64,000 nt of DNA from contig NZ_CP032829.1 of NCBI RefSeq assembly GCF_003660165.1, positions 868,001 through 932,000 of the forward strand. Reading direction: 5' to 3'. The translations under genes were made by a program, and so were the position numbers. Each line of letters opens with the position of its first letter. Position 1 is the first letter of the stretch. The notes under the pieces were generated by a model, which had not been told where the DNA came from, made no database searches, and saw only the letters and a list, made by a program, of their open reading frames with translations. Shown here piece by piece: positions 9,081 through 17,455 of the stretch. The DNA comes from Sphingomonas paeninsulae. GTDB taxonomy: Bacteria > Pseudomonadota > Alphaproteobacteria > Sphingomonadales > Sphingomonadaceae.

Positions 9081-10598
9081 TTAGCTACCGAGTTTGAAAT
9101 TCAGGAAGTCGGGCATCGGGCCGTTCCAGCCGTCATCCGGTCCATCGTCTGAGATGGGGGCTGGACGCGGCGCGGGACGAGCTTCGCGTTCGGGGCGCGG
9201 ATCGCGATCCTGACGTGCCTGACGTTCTGGCCGAGGCTCACGTTCTGGCCGAGGCTCGCGCTCCGGGCGGGACTCGCGTTCTGAACGCGCTTCACGTTCT
9301 GGCCGTGGTTCACGTTCGGCACGGGGTTCGCGCGGCTCGCGTGCTGGGCGCGGTTCGCGGGCTTCCGGAGCCGCAACCTCATTCGACTTTGCGCCGGGTC
9401 GTTTGCGGACGCGGGACTTTTTTTCGACAGGCGCTTCGTCGTCGGATACCGCAGCCTTTGAAGGCGCACGGGCAGGAGCGACTTCCGCCTTTGCCACGCG
9501 CGGGATCTTGGTCGAGGTCAGCTTTTCGATATTGGCGACCGCTTCGGCATCTTCCGGCGTCGCCAGCGTAAATGCCTTGCCGGTCGCGCCAGCACGGCCG
9601 GTACGGCCGATACGGTGGACGTAATCATCAGGGTGCCAAGGCACGTCGTAATTGATGACATGGCTGACGCCCTTCACATCGAGGCCGCGTGCCGCGACGT
9701 CGGATGCGACGAGGACGGTGATGTCCCCAGCCTTGAACCGGTCCAGTTCCTTGATCCGGTCGCCCTGATCCATATCGCCCTGAATCTGGCCGGCCTTGAA
9801 ACCGGCGCGGCTGAGACTGGAAGCGAGATCGCGGACGGTGGTCTTGCGGTTCGAAAAGATGATTGCCGTGGTAACATCGTCAGCGCGCAGGATATCGAGC
9901 AGCGCGTCCTTCTTGCCCCGCGCGGAACACTCGACAATGCGCTGTTCGATCTGGAGATTGGCACTGGCTGGCCGCGAAACTTCGATCTGTTTCGGGTTGG
10001 TCAGGAATTTATCGGCAAGCTTTTTGATAACCGGAGGCATGGTTGCCGAAAACAGCAATGTCTGGCGATTCGCGGGCAATTTGGTGCAGATTTCCTCGAT
10101 ATCGGGGATGAACCCCATGTCGAGCATCCGGTCGGCCTCATCAATGACAAGCAGCGAACAACCGTTCAGCATGATCTTGCCACGATTGAACAAGTCCATC
10201 AGGCGGCCCGGCGTTGCGATCAGGACATCGACGCCCTTTTCAAGCGCGGCCAACTGATCGCCCATCGATACGCCACCGATAAGCAACGCCATCGAAAGCT
10301 TGTGATACTTGCCGTATTTCTCAAAGTTCTCAGCAACTTGCGCTGCGAGTTCGCGCGTCGGCTCCAGAATGAGCGAGCGCGGCATACGTGCACGGCTGCG
10401 GCCCTCAGCCAGAATGTCGATCATCGGCAACACAAAGCTGGCGGTCTTTCCCGTGCCGGTCTGGGCAATCCCGATAAGATCGCGCATCATCAGCACGCTG
10501 GGGATCGCGCTCGCCTGAATCGCGGTCGGTTCCGTGTACCCCGACTCGTTTACGGCGCGAAGGAGCTGGTCGGATAGGCCGAGATCGGCAAAGTTCAT
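9081..10598 (-). CDS. DEAD-box ATP-dependent RNA helicase with Arg/Glu/Pro repeat tail
   Basis: 505 residues. Helicase core at about 1-370: Q motif ATPIQA or similar in [13 protein letters not shown], motif I AQTGTGKT, motif [12 protein letters not shown], motif III SATMP, motif [14 protein letters not shown]. The C-terminal 130 residues are low complexity, with many REPRPERE-type repeats after a [13 protein letters not shown] basic segment; such tails usually bind RNA without sequence preference. RhlE-like by its compact core. A second helicase of the same family lies at 48,426. Confidence 0.93.
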   Translation of the reverse strand: MNFADLGLSDQLLRAVNESGYTEPTAIQASAIPSVLMMRDLIGIAQTGTGKTASFVLPMIDILAEGRSRARMPRSLILEPTRELAAQVAENFEKYGKYHKLSMALLIGGVSMGDQLAALEKGVDVLIATPGRLMDLFNRGKIMLNGCSLLVIDEADRMLDMGFIPDIEEICTKLPANRQTLLFSATMPPVIKKLADKFLTNPKQIEVSRPASANLQIEQRIVECSARGKKDALLDILRADDVTTAIIFSNRKTTVRDLASSLSRAGFKAGQIQGDMDQGDRIKELDRFKAGDITVLVASDVAARGLDVKGVSHVINYDVPWHPDDYVHRIGRTGRAGATGKAFTLATPEDAEAVANIEKLTSTKIPRVAKAEVAPARAPSKAAVSDDEAPVEKKSRVRKRPGAKSNEVAAPEAREPRPAREPREPRAEREPRPEREARSERESRPEREPRPEREPRPERQARQDRDPRPEREARPAPRPAPISDDGPDDGWNGPMPDFLNFKLGS

Positions 10599-10680
10599 GC
10601 TGGGCTAATCATTGTTTTGTCCGTGAGGAAGGCGCGTTCGCGTTGTCGGCGGACCCGGCGAAAGTCAAGCAAAACACAGA

Positions 10681-11171
10681 TTAGCGTTGGGGCACCAGCG
10701 TTCGTATCTTCACGATTTCGCACTGTCCGCCCGCGCGTGAATGAATGGAATCACGGCCGACGCAGATCCTGCCATCCTCTGTCGGGCGGATATAAAATCC
10801 CGAATAAAATGCGATGGACGGGCAATCGTCTTCCAGATGTGCGCGGTACCGCAATCCCCCTTTCAGGAACAGGTCGATGCTGTCGGGCGTGGTGATCGCA
10901 AACCCGCCAAGCCCGGTGGTCGGGACACATTTCGGACCCTTTTTTTCTATCCAGCGCTGTCGCATTTCCGGAGGAGGCGGAGGGATAGATCGGGCCGGGG
11001 GATACGGATATAAATGCGGCGCTGAATGGTTAGCTGCGCAAGCTCGAGGCCTTCAAGATCGTAGGCCGTTTCGGATTCGGATTCGGATTCCACAACACGC
11101 ACGTCTCCGGGTGCCGTGGCGGGCACGGTACTTGTCGCCAAAGCGAGCAGGGCGTAGTCAAATATCGTCAA
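10681..11171 (-). CDS. Hypothetical protein, split by a one-base frameshift
   Basis: Two overlapping frames form one protein. The upstream part (LTIFDYALLALATS, then ESESESETAYDLEGLE and QRRIYIRIPRP) runs out at 10,947. The downstream part starts in another frame and reads SIPPPPPEMRQRWIEKKG, then CVPTTGLGGFAITTPDSIDL and DDCPSIAFYSGFYIRPTEDG. Joining them needs one extra base in the C-rich stretch at 10,990-11,001 (CCCCCGGCCCG on the coding strand), which yields a proline-rich linker. Likely exported, with the hydrophobic start as signal. Start uncertain: TTG at 11,171 or ATG at 11,201. Conserved cysteines (CVP, DDC, ICV, QCE) suggest disulfides. Function unknown. Confidence 0.6.
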
Positions 11172-11209
11172 TCGCGAGTTTCCACTCCGGCTGTGGCGCA
11201 TGGGGTCAT

Positions 11210-12610
11210 ATGGTTGAACAGACGATTAATTCGATCATTGCGGCTGCAAAAGAATTGATAGGTTCGCGCGGCGTTGTCGAGGATGCAAATGACATCGCGC
11301 CATGGCTGACAGACTGGCGCGGCCGGTTTCACGGGAAAGCGGCCGCCATCCTTGCTCCGGCAAACACCGGGGAGGTAGCGGCCATCGTCGCCCTTTGCGC
11401 GCACCACGGCGTTCCTCTGGTTCCTCAAGGGGGCAATACGTCGATGGTCGGGGGTGCAACGCCACCGGCAGACGGTTCGGCGCTGATCCTGTCGCTGCGG
11501 CGGATGAACCACATCCGCGCACTGGACCCAGCTGCAAACATTGCCGTGGCTGAGGCTGGGGTGATCCTGAGCGCGCTTCACGATGCGGCGGTTGCGCAGG
11601 GTCGGCGGTTTCCACTGTCGCTCGGCGCAAAGGGTTCGGCGACGATTGGTGGCCTCGTCTCGACCAATGCGGGTGGCACTCAGGTTCTGCGATTCGGCAC
11701 GATGCGCTCGCTGGTGCTGGGCGTAGAAGCGGTGTTGCCCGATGGGTCGATCCACGACGGACTGGCTGCGCTCAAAAAGGATAATCGTGGCTATGATCTC
11801 GATCAGTTGCTGATCGGGGCAGAGGGTACGCTCGGCATCGTGACGGCGGCGACGCTGCGACTGGTGCCCGCCATCATCGACCGCGCGGTAGCGTGGGTGG
11901 GAGTCGATCACCCCGCCACGGCGCTAAAGCTGCTGCGCTATATGGAAAGCCGGTCGGACAACCGGATCGAGAGCTTCGAGATACTGCCCGCCGAATCGCT
12001 TCACGCCGTACTGACGCATATTCCGGGCACGCGCGCGCCGCTGAACCGGTCGCATCGGTGGCACATCCTGATCGAATATGTCGGAGAGGGCGCAGCGGAA
12101 GCGCTGGCCGGCTTGCTCCAGACCGATTTGATCGAGGATGCAACTGTGTCGGCCAACGAGGCTCAGGCAGAAGCGTTCTGGCGGATCCGCGATTCGATTT
12201 CAGAAGCTGAGCGCGCGACCGGTCCGGCGATGCAGCACGACATTTCGGTGCCGGTCGATTCGATGCCCGCCTTCATGATCGACGCGGCGCGAGCCGTTGA
12301 GGTCGCTTTCCCGGGAGTCCATGCCAGCGCATTCGGGCATCTGGGCGATGGCAATGTCCATTTCCACGTCCGTGCGCCAGCGGGCGTGGACGGCCCACGG
12401 TGGCGGGCGGAGGTGGGGGAAGCAGCCAGTCATATGGTCCACGATCTGGTTACTAAGGCTGGCGGGTCGATTTCAGCCGAGCATGGTATCGGCCAGATGA
12501 AGCGCGACGAGCTTATCCGCCTGTCGCCCCCCGCACGCATTGCGACGTTGCGGGCGATCAAAAATGCGCTCGATCCTCTGAATATCATGAACCCCGGCAA
12601 GCTGGTTTAG
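11210..12610 (+). CDS. FAD-linked oxidase, D-2-hydroxyacid dehydrogenase (GlcD/D2HGDH type)
   Basis: 466 residues from the ATG at 11,210; the longer upstream frame is noise. The N-terminal PCMH FAD-binding domain has PQGGNTSMVGGA, GAKGSATIGGLVSTNAGG and LLIGAEGTLGIVT. The C-terminal cap domain has AFGHLGDGNVHFHVR and GGSISAEHGIGQMKR, with metal-binding His and substrate-binding Glu, ending in LDPLNIMNPGKLV. The family oxidises D-2-hydroxyacids such as D-2-hydroxyglutarate, D-lactate or glycolate. The substrate cannot be fixed from sequence, and no glcE/glcF neighbour is present. Confidence 0.88.
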   Translation: MVEQTINSIIAAAKELIGSRGVVEDANDIAPWLTDWRGRFHGKAAAILAPANTGEVAAIVALCAHHGVPLVPQGGNTSMVGGATPPADGSALILSLRRMNHIRALDPAANIAVAEAGVILSALHDAAVAQGRRFPLSLGAKGSATIGGLVSTNAGGTQVLRFGTMRSLVLGVEAVLPDGSIHDGLAALKKDNRGYDLDQLLIGAEGTLGIVTAATLRLVPAIIDRAVAWVGVDHPATALKLLRYMESRSDNRIESFEILPAESLHAVLTHIPGTRAPLNRSHRWHILIEYVGEGAAEALAGLLQTDLIEDATVSANEAQAEAFWRIRDSISEAERATGPAMQHDISVPVDSMPAFMIDAARAVEVAFPGVHASAFGHLGDGNVHFHVRAPAGVDGPRWRAEVGEAASHMVHDLVTKAGGSISAEHGIGQMKRDELIRLSPPARIATLRAIKNALDPLNIMNPGKLV

Positions 12611-12682
12611 GCAGACGACTTGCGCGCAGGCCGCGCGCACCATAGGGCAGCGCCCATCTTTTCAGTCGTTCGGAGCACGCCG

Positions 12683-13452
12683 ATGGCCAGTCAGGCCCCC
12701 AGAATACACTGCCTCTGTTTTACAAAGAATTGGTGCCAATTTCGTCGCAGGAACATGGCACCTGGCGCACCCGCCAGTTGCAGGGCGCACAGTTTGTCCG
12801 CACCGAACACGCGGTTCCGATCACGATCGACGAATTTGCCGTCGCTCAGCGATTCTATCCGATCATTTTTGCGACTGGTGACAACCCAGTACCTCTGGCT
12901 CTGATGGGCCTGAACGAAGGCGTGAATACGTTTTTCGGCGAAGACGGCATGATGGTGCAGGACGCTTATCTGCCGGCCTATATCCGTCGCTATCCTTACA
13001 TGCTGGCCCGTCTGCGCCCCGACACGGACGAGTTGTCGCTGTGCGTCGATCCGACCGCAAATGCGATCGGTGCCTTTGACGAGGGAGAACCCCTGTTCGA
13101 CGGCGATCAGCCAAGCACGGCGGTCAAGGCAATCCTCGAGTTTTGCGAACAGTTCGAACAGGCCGGTCAACGGACCGCCGCTTTCGTTGCGGAACTGAAG
13201 GAACTCGACTTGCTGATCGACGGCGAGGTTACGATCCAGACCGACGAGAACTCGCAGCCGTTCATCTATCGCGGTTTCCAGATGGTCGCCGAGGAAAAGC
13301 TGCGTGACCTGCGCGGTGACACGTTGCGCAAGATGATGAAGTCGGGATTGCTGCCGCTGGTTCACGCCCATCTGTTTTCGCTAAGCCTGATGCGAGAAAT
13401 TTTTGGGCGTCAGGTTGCTCAGGGCGCTGTGCCGGAGGCAACTTCAGCCTGA
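12683..13452 (+). CDS. sapC: SapC-family protein (one-base frameshift near the 5' end)
   Basis: The body from 12,730 reads EHGTWRTRQLQGAQF, then HAVPITIDEFAVAQRFYPI and GLNEGVNTFFGEDG, ending with LMREIFGRQ: a SapC-family protein (named for an S-layer-associated protein; function unclear). The normal N-terminus (MASQAP, then NTLPLFYKELVPIS) is present from the ATG at 12,683 but is out of frame unless one C is added to CCCCC at 12,696-12,700. With that base the gene is about 256 residues. As written, only a weak TTG at 12,730 is available. Confidence 0.8.
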
Positions 13453-13497
13453 TTTCAGCCAGTTAGGGGAAGACGAACTTTTTGGTCAAGTTGCTGC

Positions 13498-13525
13498 TTG
13501 AAACCGGAATGCGCTCCCCTATCTT
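13498..13525 (+). promoter_or_regulatory. Putative promoter of the candidate small RNA
   Basis: TTGAAA at 13,498-13,503 and TATCTT at 13,520-13,525, 16 bases apart. It is about 45 bases after the sapC stop, with no coding frame downstream. Confidence 0.5.
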
Positions 13526-13531
13526 GGTTTG

Positions 13532-13637
13532 GACCGGCGCTGCGTTCCCCCCCTTTCGCAGCACGGTCGGCGCATCTGAGGATGCGCCTCCTCCTGAACC
13601 TGGCCACCCTGCACGAAAGTGCGGGGTGGTTTTTTTT
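13532..13637 (+). ncRNA. Candidate small RNA with exposed CUCCUCCU motif
   Basis: About 106 nt between the putative promoter and an intrinsic terminator, with no plausible coding frame. GCGCATC (13,570-13,576) pairs perfectly with GATGCGC (13,581-13,587) around a TGAG loop. CTCCTCCT (13,588-13,595) follows unpaired and is complementary to Shine-Dalgarno sequences. The terminator stem comes next. A hairpin plus an exposed CCUCCU-type segment is the design of several alphaproteobacterial regulatory RNAs that bind ribosome binding sites. Transcription is inferred. The alternative is that this is simply the 3' end of the sapC message. Confidence 0.5.
13604..13637 (+). terminator. Intrinsic terminator
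   Basis: Eleven-pair stem: CCACCCTGCAC at 13,604-13,614 with GTGCGGGGTGG at 13,619-13,629, GAAA loop, then eight T. It is the strongest terminator in the window. Confidence 0.9.
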
Positions 13638-13689
13638 GGTCGATGCGTGGTTTCATCGGCGAGTCCCGGTCGGCAGGTAACCGGAACCG

Positions 13690-14534
13690 CTATTCAGCGG
13701 CGATTGCCGATGGAGAAATCATCCGCGCTGCCAGGCCATCGACCAGCGTCGCGATAGCCACTTGCAGGCGGAAAAGGCCAGCGCCGGTCTGGTCGAATGC
13801 CCCGTCCAGATAGAGGGTGCGATCGACCTCAATCTGCAATGCCTGAATATCGCGGGTGCGATCGGCGTGGTGCGATATGATATGCCCCCCGCATATGGCG
13901 CGTTTCGCCCGACGCTGAAGCCCGCATCCGTAAATACCGTTTCAGCAAGTCCGGAAACGTGCGGAGAGGCTGTTCTGCCAAAGCGATCGCCCACAACGAT
14001 CGTCGGTTTGCCGAAGCCTGCCAGTGGCGGCATCGAGTGGAGATCAAGGAGGATCGCGACTCCGAATCGCGCTTGTGCTGCGGCCAGCATAGCCCTCAGC
14101 ACGGTGTGATAAGGCCGGTAATGCCCTTCGACTCGTTGTCGCACTTCTTCCCGAGAGAGCGCGACCCGCCAGATATCGCCGACTTCGTTCAGCCTCCGCG
14201 GTATCAGGCCCAGCCCGCCCCGCGCCCTTGGGGTGATCATATATCCGGCCGCTGAACGCCCCTCTACCATTGCGGGATCGAGATCACCTTCAGCGCGGTT
14301 AAGATCGATGCACAGACGCGGCAGCTTTGAGACGATGGCATTGACCCCGCCAGCAATTGCCCGCTCTGCAAGACGATCGGCATAGCGATCCTCAAGTGCC
14401 CGCAACCGTTCGACAGGATGACGCAGCAATTCCGCCAGATCGGGATAATCGCGTCCGGCATGAGGCACCGACACGACCACAGGACTGAGCGGAGTCGCCG
14501 GCCCAAAGATTTCGAAAGAGTTGGAACGGTTCAT
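13690..14534 (-). CDS. N-formylglutamate amidohydrolase family protein (one-base frameshift)
   Basis: Starts MNRSNSFEIFGP and contains VVVSVPHAGRDYP, DRYADRLAERA, CIDLNRAEGDLDP, LLDLHSMPP and VVGDRFGRTASP, all typical of the family (zinc-dependent removal of formate from N-formylglutamate in histidine breakdown). After NAPYAGG the written frame turns to nonsense. Adding one G to the six-base run at 13,885-13,890 restores HIISHHADRTRDIQALQIEV, then DRTLYLDGAFDQTGAGLFRL, ending at a TAG at 13,690. No other hut genes are near, so the true substrate is open. Divergent from cpdR. Confidence 0.85.
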
Positions 14535-14639
14535 CTTCCATGACGATAAGCGACAGATTGTGTGCCGAACACTGGAAAATATTAACGGGTACGCGCATAT
14601 TCACTGCCACGGGCGACATGGACAGTCGCTTCGGGGACT

Positions 14640-15020
14640 ATGATGATCCGTATTTTGTTAGCCGAAGATGACGATGCAATGCGTGTGTACCTTGTACGTG
14701 CACTGGAAAAGTCGGGCTATTCGGTGGTTGCCTGTGACCGTGGAACAATCGCGCTGGAACATGTCGTGTCAGGCGAAGGGTTCGATCTGCTGCTGACCGA
14801 CATCGTCATGCCCGAAATGGACGGCATCGAACTGGCGCAGAAAGCCGCGATCGTCGCGCCCGATATGCGCGTAATGTTCATTACCGGATTTTCGGCTGTC
14901 ACGTTGCGGGCTGGACAAGCTTTACCAAAAGCGAAAGTGCTCTCGAAGCCATTCCATCTGCGCGATCTGGTGCTCGAGGTCGACCGCATGTTCGATGATC
15001 GCGCCGTTTACGAACTTTAA
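14640..15020 (+). CDS. cpdR: CpdR-like single-domain response regulator
   Basis: 126 residues, a receiver domain only. Acidic pocket in LLAEDDDAMR, phospho-acceptor Asp in LLLTDIVMPEMDG, Thr in VMFITGF, Lys in KVLSKPFHL. The N-terminus (RILLAEDDDAMRVYLVRALE) is characteristic of CpdR, which when unphosphorylated helps bring ClpXP substrates to the protease during the alphaproteobacterial cell cycle. Two methionines (14,640 and 14,643) are possible starts. The tRNA-Val gene follows at 15,096. Confidence 0.85.
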   Translation: MMIRILLAEDDDAMRVYLVRALEKSGYSVVACDRGTIALEHVVSGEGFDLLLTDIVMPEMDGIELAQKAAIVAPDMRVMFITGFSAVTLRAGQALPKAKVLSKPFHLRDLVLEVDRMFDDRAVYEL

Positions 15021-15095
15021 GCGGCCATTGTTTTAGCCGTTCGACGTTTAACCAGTTGCCAGCCGGACGGGTGCCGGTTAGGAGCGCCGCAGCGT

Positions 15096-15170
15096 GGGCG
15101 TGTAGCTCAGTGGTAGAGCACTGTGTTGACATCGCAGGGGTCGCAAGTTCAATCCTTGCCACGCCCACCA
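15096..15170 (+). tRNA. tRNA-Val(GAC), prophage integration site
   Basis: 75 nt including encoded CCA. Acceptor stem GGGCGTG/CACGCCC, D arm GCTC/GAGC, anticodon stem CTGTG/CGCAG with loop TTGACAT giving anticodon GAC, and T arm GCAAG-TTCAATC-CTTGC. The tRNA remains intact because the prophage supplies an identical 3' half from base 15,118. Confidence 0.97.
15118..15170 (+). repeat. attL core (53-bp direct repeat)
   Basis: Identical over 53 bases to 33,500-33,552. It runs from the 3' side of the D stem to the CCA end of tRNA-Val. Confidence 0.93.
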
Positions 15171-15231
15171 ACTTTCCCCCGGAAATCAGCCATTTTTAAG
15201 AACTCCGGGGGGCGCTGACCTGATCGACGCT

Positions 15232-15250
15232 TGCGGTAAACATGCGGTAA
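15232..15250 (+). promoter_or_regulatory. Putative integrase arm-type binding sites, left pair
   Basis: TGCGGTAA at 15,232-15,239 and again at 15,243-15,250, starts 11 bases apart, about 62 bases inside attL. A matching pair lies inside attR. Confidence 0.6.
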
Positions 15251-15286
15251 GGTGCCATTTTTGCGGTGTGACGATCGCCTGCGAAA

Positions 15287-16060
15287 TCACGCCACCGCCC
15301 TCAAAACAACGAGCCTGAACGCGCCCGGAGCCGCCTTTTCGATATCGTCGATGATGGCCTCCGTTACCGCCAAAGCACGTCCAAGATTGGCCGGATCTGG
15401 CAGCGCATAGAAATCGCTGGTTGATGCCTTGTGATGGCCGAGCATCATCTTGCCCTGCACCCAATGCTCCTCGCCAAGCCGCTTGCGCGCGATATGCGAT
15501 ACCGAGCGCCGAATGAGCTTCATGCCCGATTCGCCTGAGCGGGGCAGTTTGAGATCGATCTCCATCGCCTCCCATGCCGACTTCACGCTGGATACCGGGA
15601 TATATGGCCCTTTGGCAGCTTGGAGGTGCGGCACGAACTGGCGAGGCACGGGAACGGTCGCGCGGTATTTGCGCGTCTGTCGGCGTCCGTCGGGATTGAG
15701 CGCCAGCACATGCGAGGTCGGGTGCCACTGACGCCGCTCGCGCCGGGTGTCGATGTCATGGACCGCATCGGGCCGTGCCCAGGTCGCTACCGCGGCGCGC
15801 AGGAATCGCAGGAGGTTGTCGCGCTTCTTCTTCGGGGTCATGGCATAGCGGAACATCGCTGCCAGCGTTTCAATGTCGGCGCGGTACTGCGGAGTGCGGA
15901 CCAGTTCAGTGACCGGGATCGTTCCGAAGGCTGGTGTAACGCCGCCCATTCGGAACGCGGCGGCAAGCTGGATCAGGCTGTTTTCAATAGTACCCGGCGC
16001 GCGGACGCGATCGGTGCGCGCTGCCATCCATTTGCGGAACCCCTCAACCCATTGATGCAG
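15287..16060 (-). pseudogene. Tyrosine-recombinase integrase, N-terminally truncated
   Basis: The catalytic domain is present: ENSLIQLAAAFR, DAVHDIDTRRERRQW, then GMKLIRRSVSHIARKRLG (Arg/His box), MLGHHKASTSDFYALPDP with His and the Tyr nucleophile, and a C-terminal IIDDIEKAAPGAF. The reading frame runs on upstream of the ATG at 16,027 through HQWVEGFRKW to about 16,055-16,060, then into sequence unlike an integrase. Family members are roughly 350-400 residues, so the arm-binding domain and part of the core-binding domain are missing. The gene points toward the tRNA, as usual. Any product from 16,027 (246 residues) is probably inactive for integration. Confidence 0.88.
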
Positions 16061-16070
16061 CCAAGGCCAA
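16050..16070. other. Deletion junction joining integrase and structural gene
   Basis: Integrase-like codons on the minus strand stop near 16,055-16,060, and a phage structural reading frame on the plus strand begins at about the same place. The two genes face away from each other, each lacking its 5' part. One internal deletion explains both. Confidence 0.7.
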
Positions 16071-16215
16071 GGCCCGACCGACCGGCGATAGCGACAGGTT
16101 CGCCAATGGCACCCCGAAAAAACGCGCGTTCCTCGTCCCGTCGCTGAAGGAATTCGAACAGTCAGGCGCGATCACCAATGGCTTTGAAGCTGCAGCCGAA
16201 AGGGCCACCAAATGA
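16063..16215 (+). pseudogene. 3' remnant of a phage head-tail structural gene
   Basis: In-frame sequence KAKARPTGDSDRFANGTPKK, RAFLVPSLKEFEQSGAITNG, FEAAAERATK then TGA. The stop overlaps the next start as ATGA (16,212), the coupling seen throughout the tail operon, so this is the real end of a gene whose front is gone. Its place just before the tail terminator gene suggests a head-closure or HK97 gp10-type neck protein, but the fragment is too short to be sure. Confidence 0.65.
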
Positions 16216-16631
16216 TCCGCGAGCCGATCTACGCTGCGCTGTTCGATCTCGTGCAGGGTGCACCCGGCCTTGTCACCACAAGCCGCAAGCTCAAGATCTT
16301 CACCGACGTGAAGCCCAACCAGCGACCCGCTCTGTTCCAGGCGCAGAAGTCCGAAACCGCAATCCGCAAAACCGGCTTCCCGACGGTCTGGATGATCGAC
16401 GTCACGCTCTACATTTATGTCTCGACGCAAGGCGCAGTGTCGCCGGGCGAAGTGCTCAATCCGATCATGGATTACCTCGAAGCTCAGCTTTCCGAGCCCG
16501 TGCCGGGCTTTTCGCAAACGCTCGGCGGCCTCGTTCAGTGGGCGCGCATCGAGGGAACGACCGTCACATCCGAGGGAACCTTGGGAAATGATGAAATAAG
16601 TTTGGTCCCGGTGAAGATCCTCACCGTCTGA
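16212..16631 (+). CDS. Phage tail terminator/completion-type protein
   Basis: 139 residues, overlapping the preceding remnant by ATGA. Parts such as MIREPIYAALFDLVQGAPG, the hydrophobic strand WMIDVTLYIYVSTQ and LNPIMDYLEAQLSEP fit the small alpha/beta tail terminator proteins (gpU or DUF3168-like) that cap the tail tube and join it to the head. Position immediately before the tube gene supports this. Assigned by order and length rather than by a catalytic motif. Confidence 0.7.
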   Translation: MIREPIYAALFDLVQGAPGLVTTSRKLKIFTDVKPNQRPALFQAQKSETAIRKTGFPTVWMIDVTLYIYVSTQGAVSPGEVLNPIMDYLEAQLSEPVPGFSQTLGGLVQWARIEGTTVTSEGTLGNDEISLVPVKILTV

Positions 16632-16656
16632 AACTCGCCTCTCACCAACCACCCCG

Positions 16657-16680
16657 CCCCGCCGATGTGCGGGGTTTTTT
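16657..16680 (+). terminator. Intrinsic terminator before the tail-tube gene
   Basis: CCCCGC (16,657-16,662) pairs with GCGGGG (16,669-16,674), then six T. It may reduce readthrough from the terminator-protein gene, with the tube gene expressed separately or by partial readthrough. Confidence 0.7.
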
Positions 16681-16693
16681 ATGGAGATTTTAC

Positions 16694-17455
16694 ATGGCAC
16701 AGTATAACTTCGGTGCGGGCGCTCTTTGGGGCACCCCCACCACGGATGCGTTCGGCGCAATCATCGCGGTGCCAACGCCACAGCTTCTCGCCACAACGCA
16801 GGATGTCTCGATCGACATCAGCGGCGACATCAAAACGCTTTATGGTCAAAACCAGTTTCCGGTTGCAGCCGGTCGCGGCAAAGGCAAGATTTCGGGCAAG
16901 GTGAAATACGGCCAATTCAATGGTGCCGTTCTGAACGCGCTATACTTCGGCCAGACGATGACAAGTGCGCTGCTCGCCGATTATGCAGATGTCACTGGAT
17001 CAGTAATTCCTGCCACACCGTTCACAATCACGCCAACGCCTCCGTCAACCGGAGCATGGAGCGTCGACCTTGGCGTTCGCAATGCGCAGGGCAATCCGAT
17101 GACCCGCGTGGCATCGGCTCCGACCACTGGTCAGTATTCGGTCACCGCGGGAGCTTATCTTTTTGCTACAGCCGACACGGGGCAGACGGTTTTCATCAGC
17201 TATCAATACACAGCTACATCGACCATTGCGAAGACATCGCTCGTGCAGAATATCGCCATGGGTTCGGCACCGACCTTCCGCTGTGACTTCTTCAACCAAC
17301 TCGGCGGCAACGGTCTTTCGCTCACGCTCTATTCCTGCATTTCGTCGAAGCTGTCGATTGCTACGAAGATCGATGACTTCCTGATCCCGGAGCTTGATTT
17401 CGAAGCATTCGCGGATTCAGCTGGTCGCGTAATGTCATGGGGTACGGCTCAGTAA
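16694..17455 (+). CDS. Major tail tube protein
   Basis: 253 residues from ATG 16,694 with GGAGATTTT upstream. Beta-rich with no signal peptide: MAQYNFGAGALWGTP, VSIDISGDIKTLYGQNQFPV, GKGKISGKVKYGQFNGAV, DDFLIPELDFEAFADSAGRV. The PVAAGRGKGKISGK segment is typical of siphophage tube subunits. Residues about 95-175 look like an inserted Ig-like surface domain (TPFTITPTPPSTGAWSVDLG, VFISYQYTATSTIAKTSLV). The stop overlaps the chaperone start by one base. Confidence 0.82.
   Translation: MAQYNFGAGALWGTPTTDAFGAIIAVPTPQLLATTQDVSIDISGDIKTLYGQNQFPVAAGRGKGKISGKVKYGQFNGAVLNALYFGQTMTSALLADYADVTGSVIPATPFTITPTPPSTGAWSVDLGVRNAQGNPMTRVASAPTTGQYSVTAGAYLFATADTGQTVFISYQYTATSTIAKTSLVQNIAMGSAPTFRCDFFNQLGGNGLSLTLYSCISSKLSIATKIDDFLIPELDFEAFADSAGRVMSWGTAQ

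Noticed and set aside
9195-9360. CRISPR-like array of short repeats
   Set aside because: The repeats are in frame, degenerate, without spacers, and encode the Arg/Glu/Pro tail of the helicase.
12691-13371. 226-residue minus-strand frame opposite sapC
   Set aside because: sapC on the plus strand has recognised family motifs; this frame has none.
16044-16760. Long minus-strand frame opposite the first tail genes
   Set aside because: It overlaps the tail terminator gene and the deletion junction on the other strand, has no ribosome binding site, and its content does not resemble a protein; it is a shadow frame.
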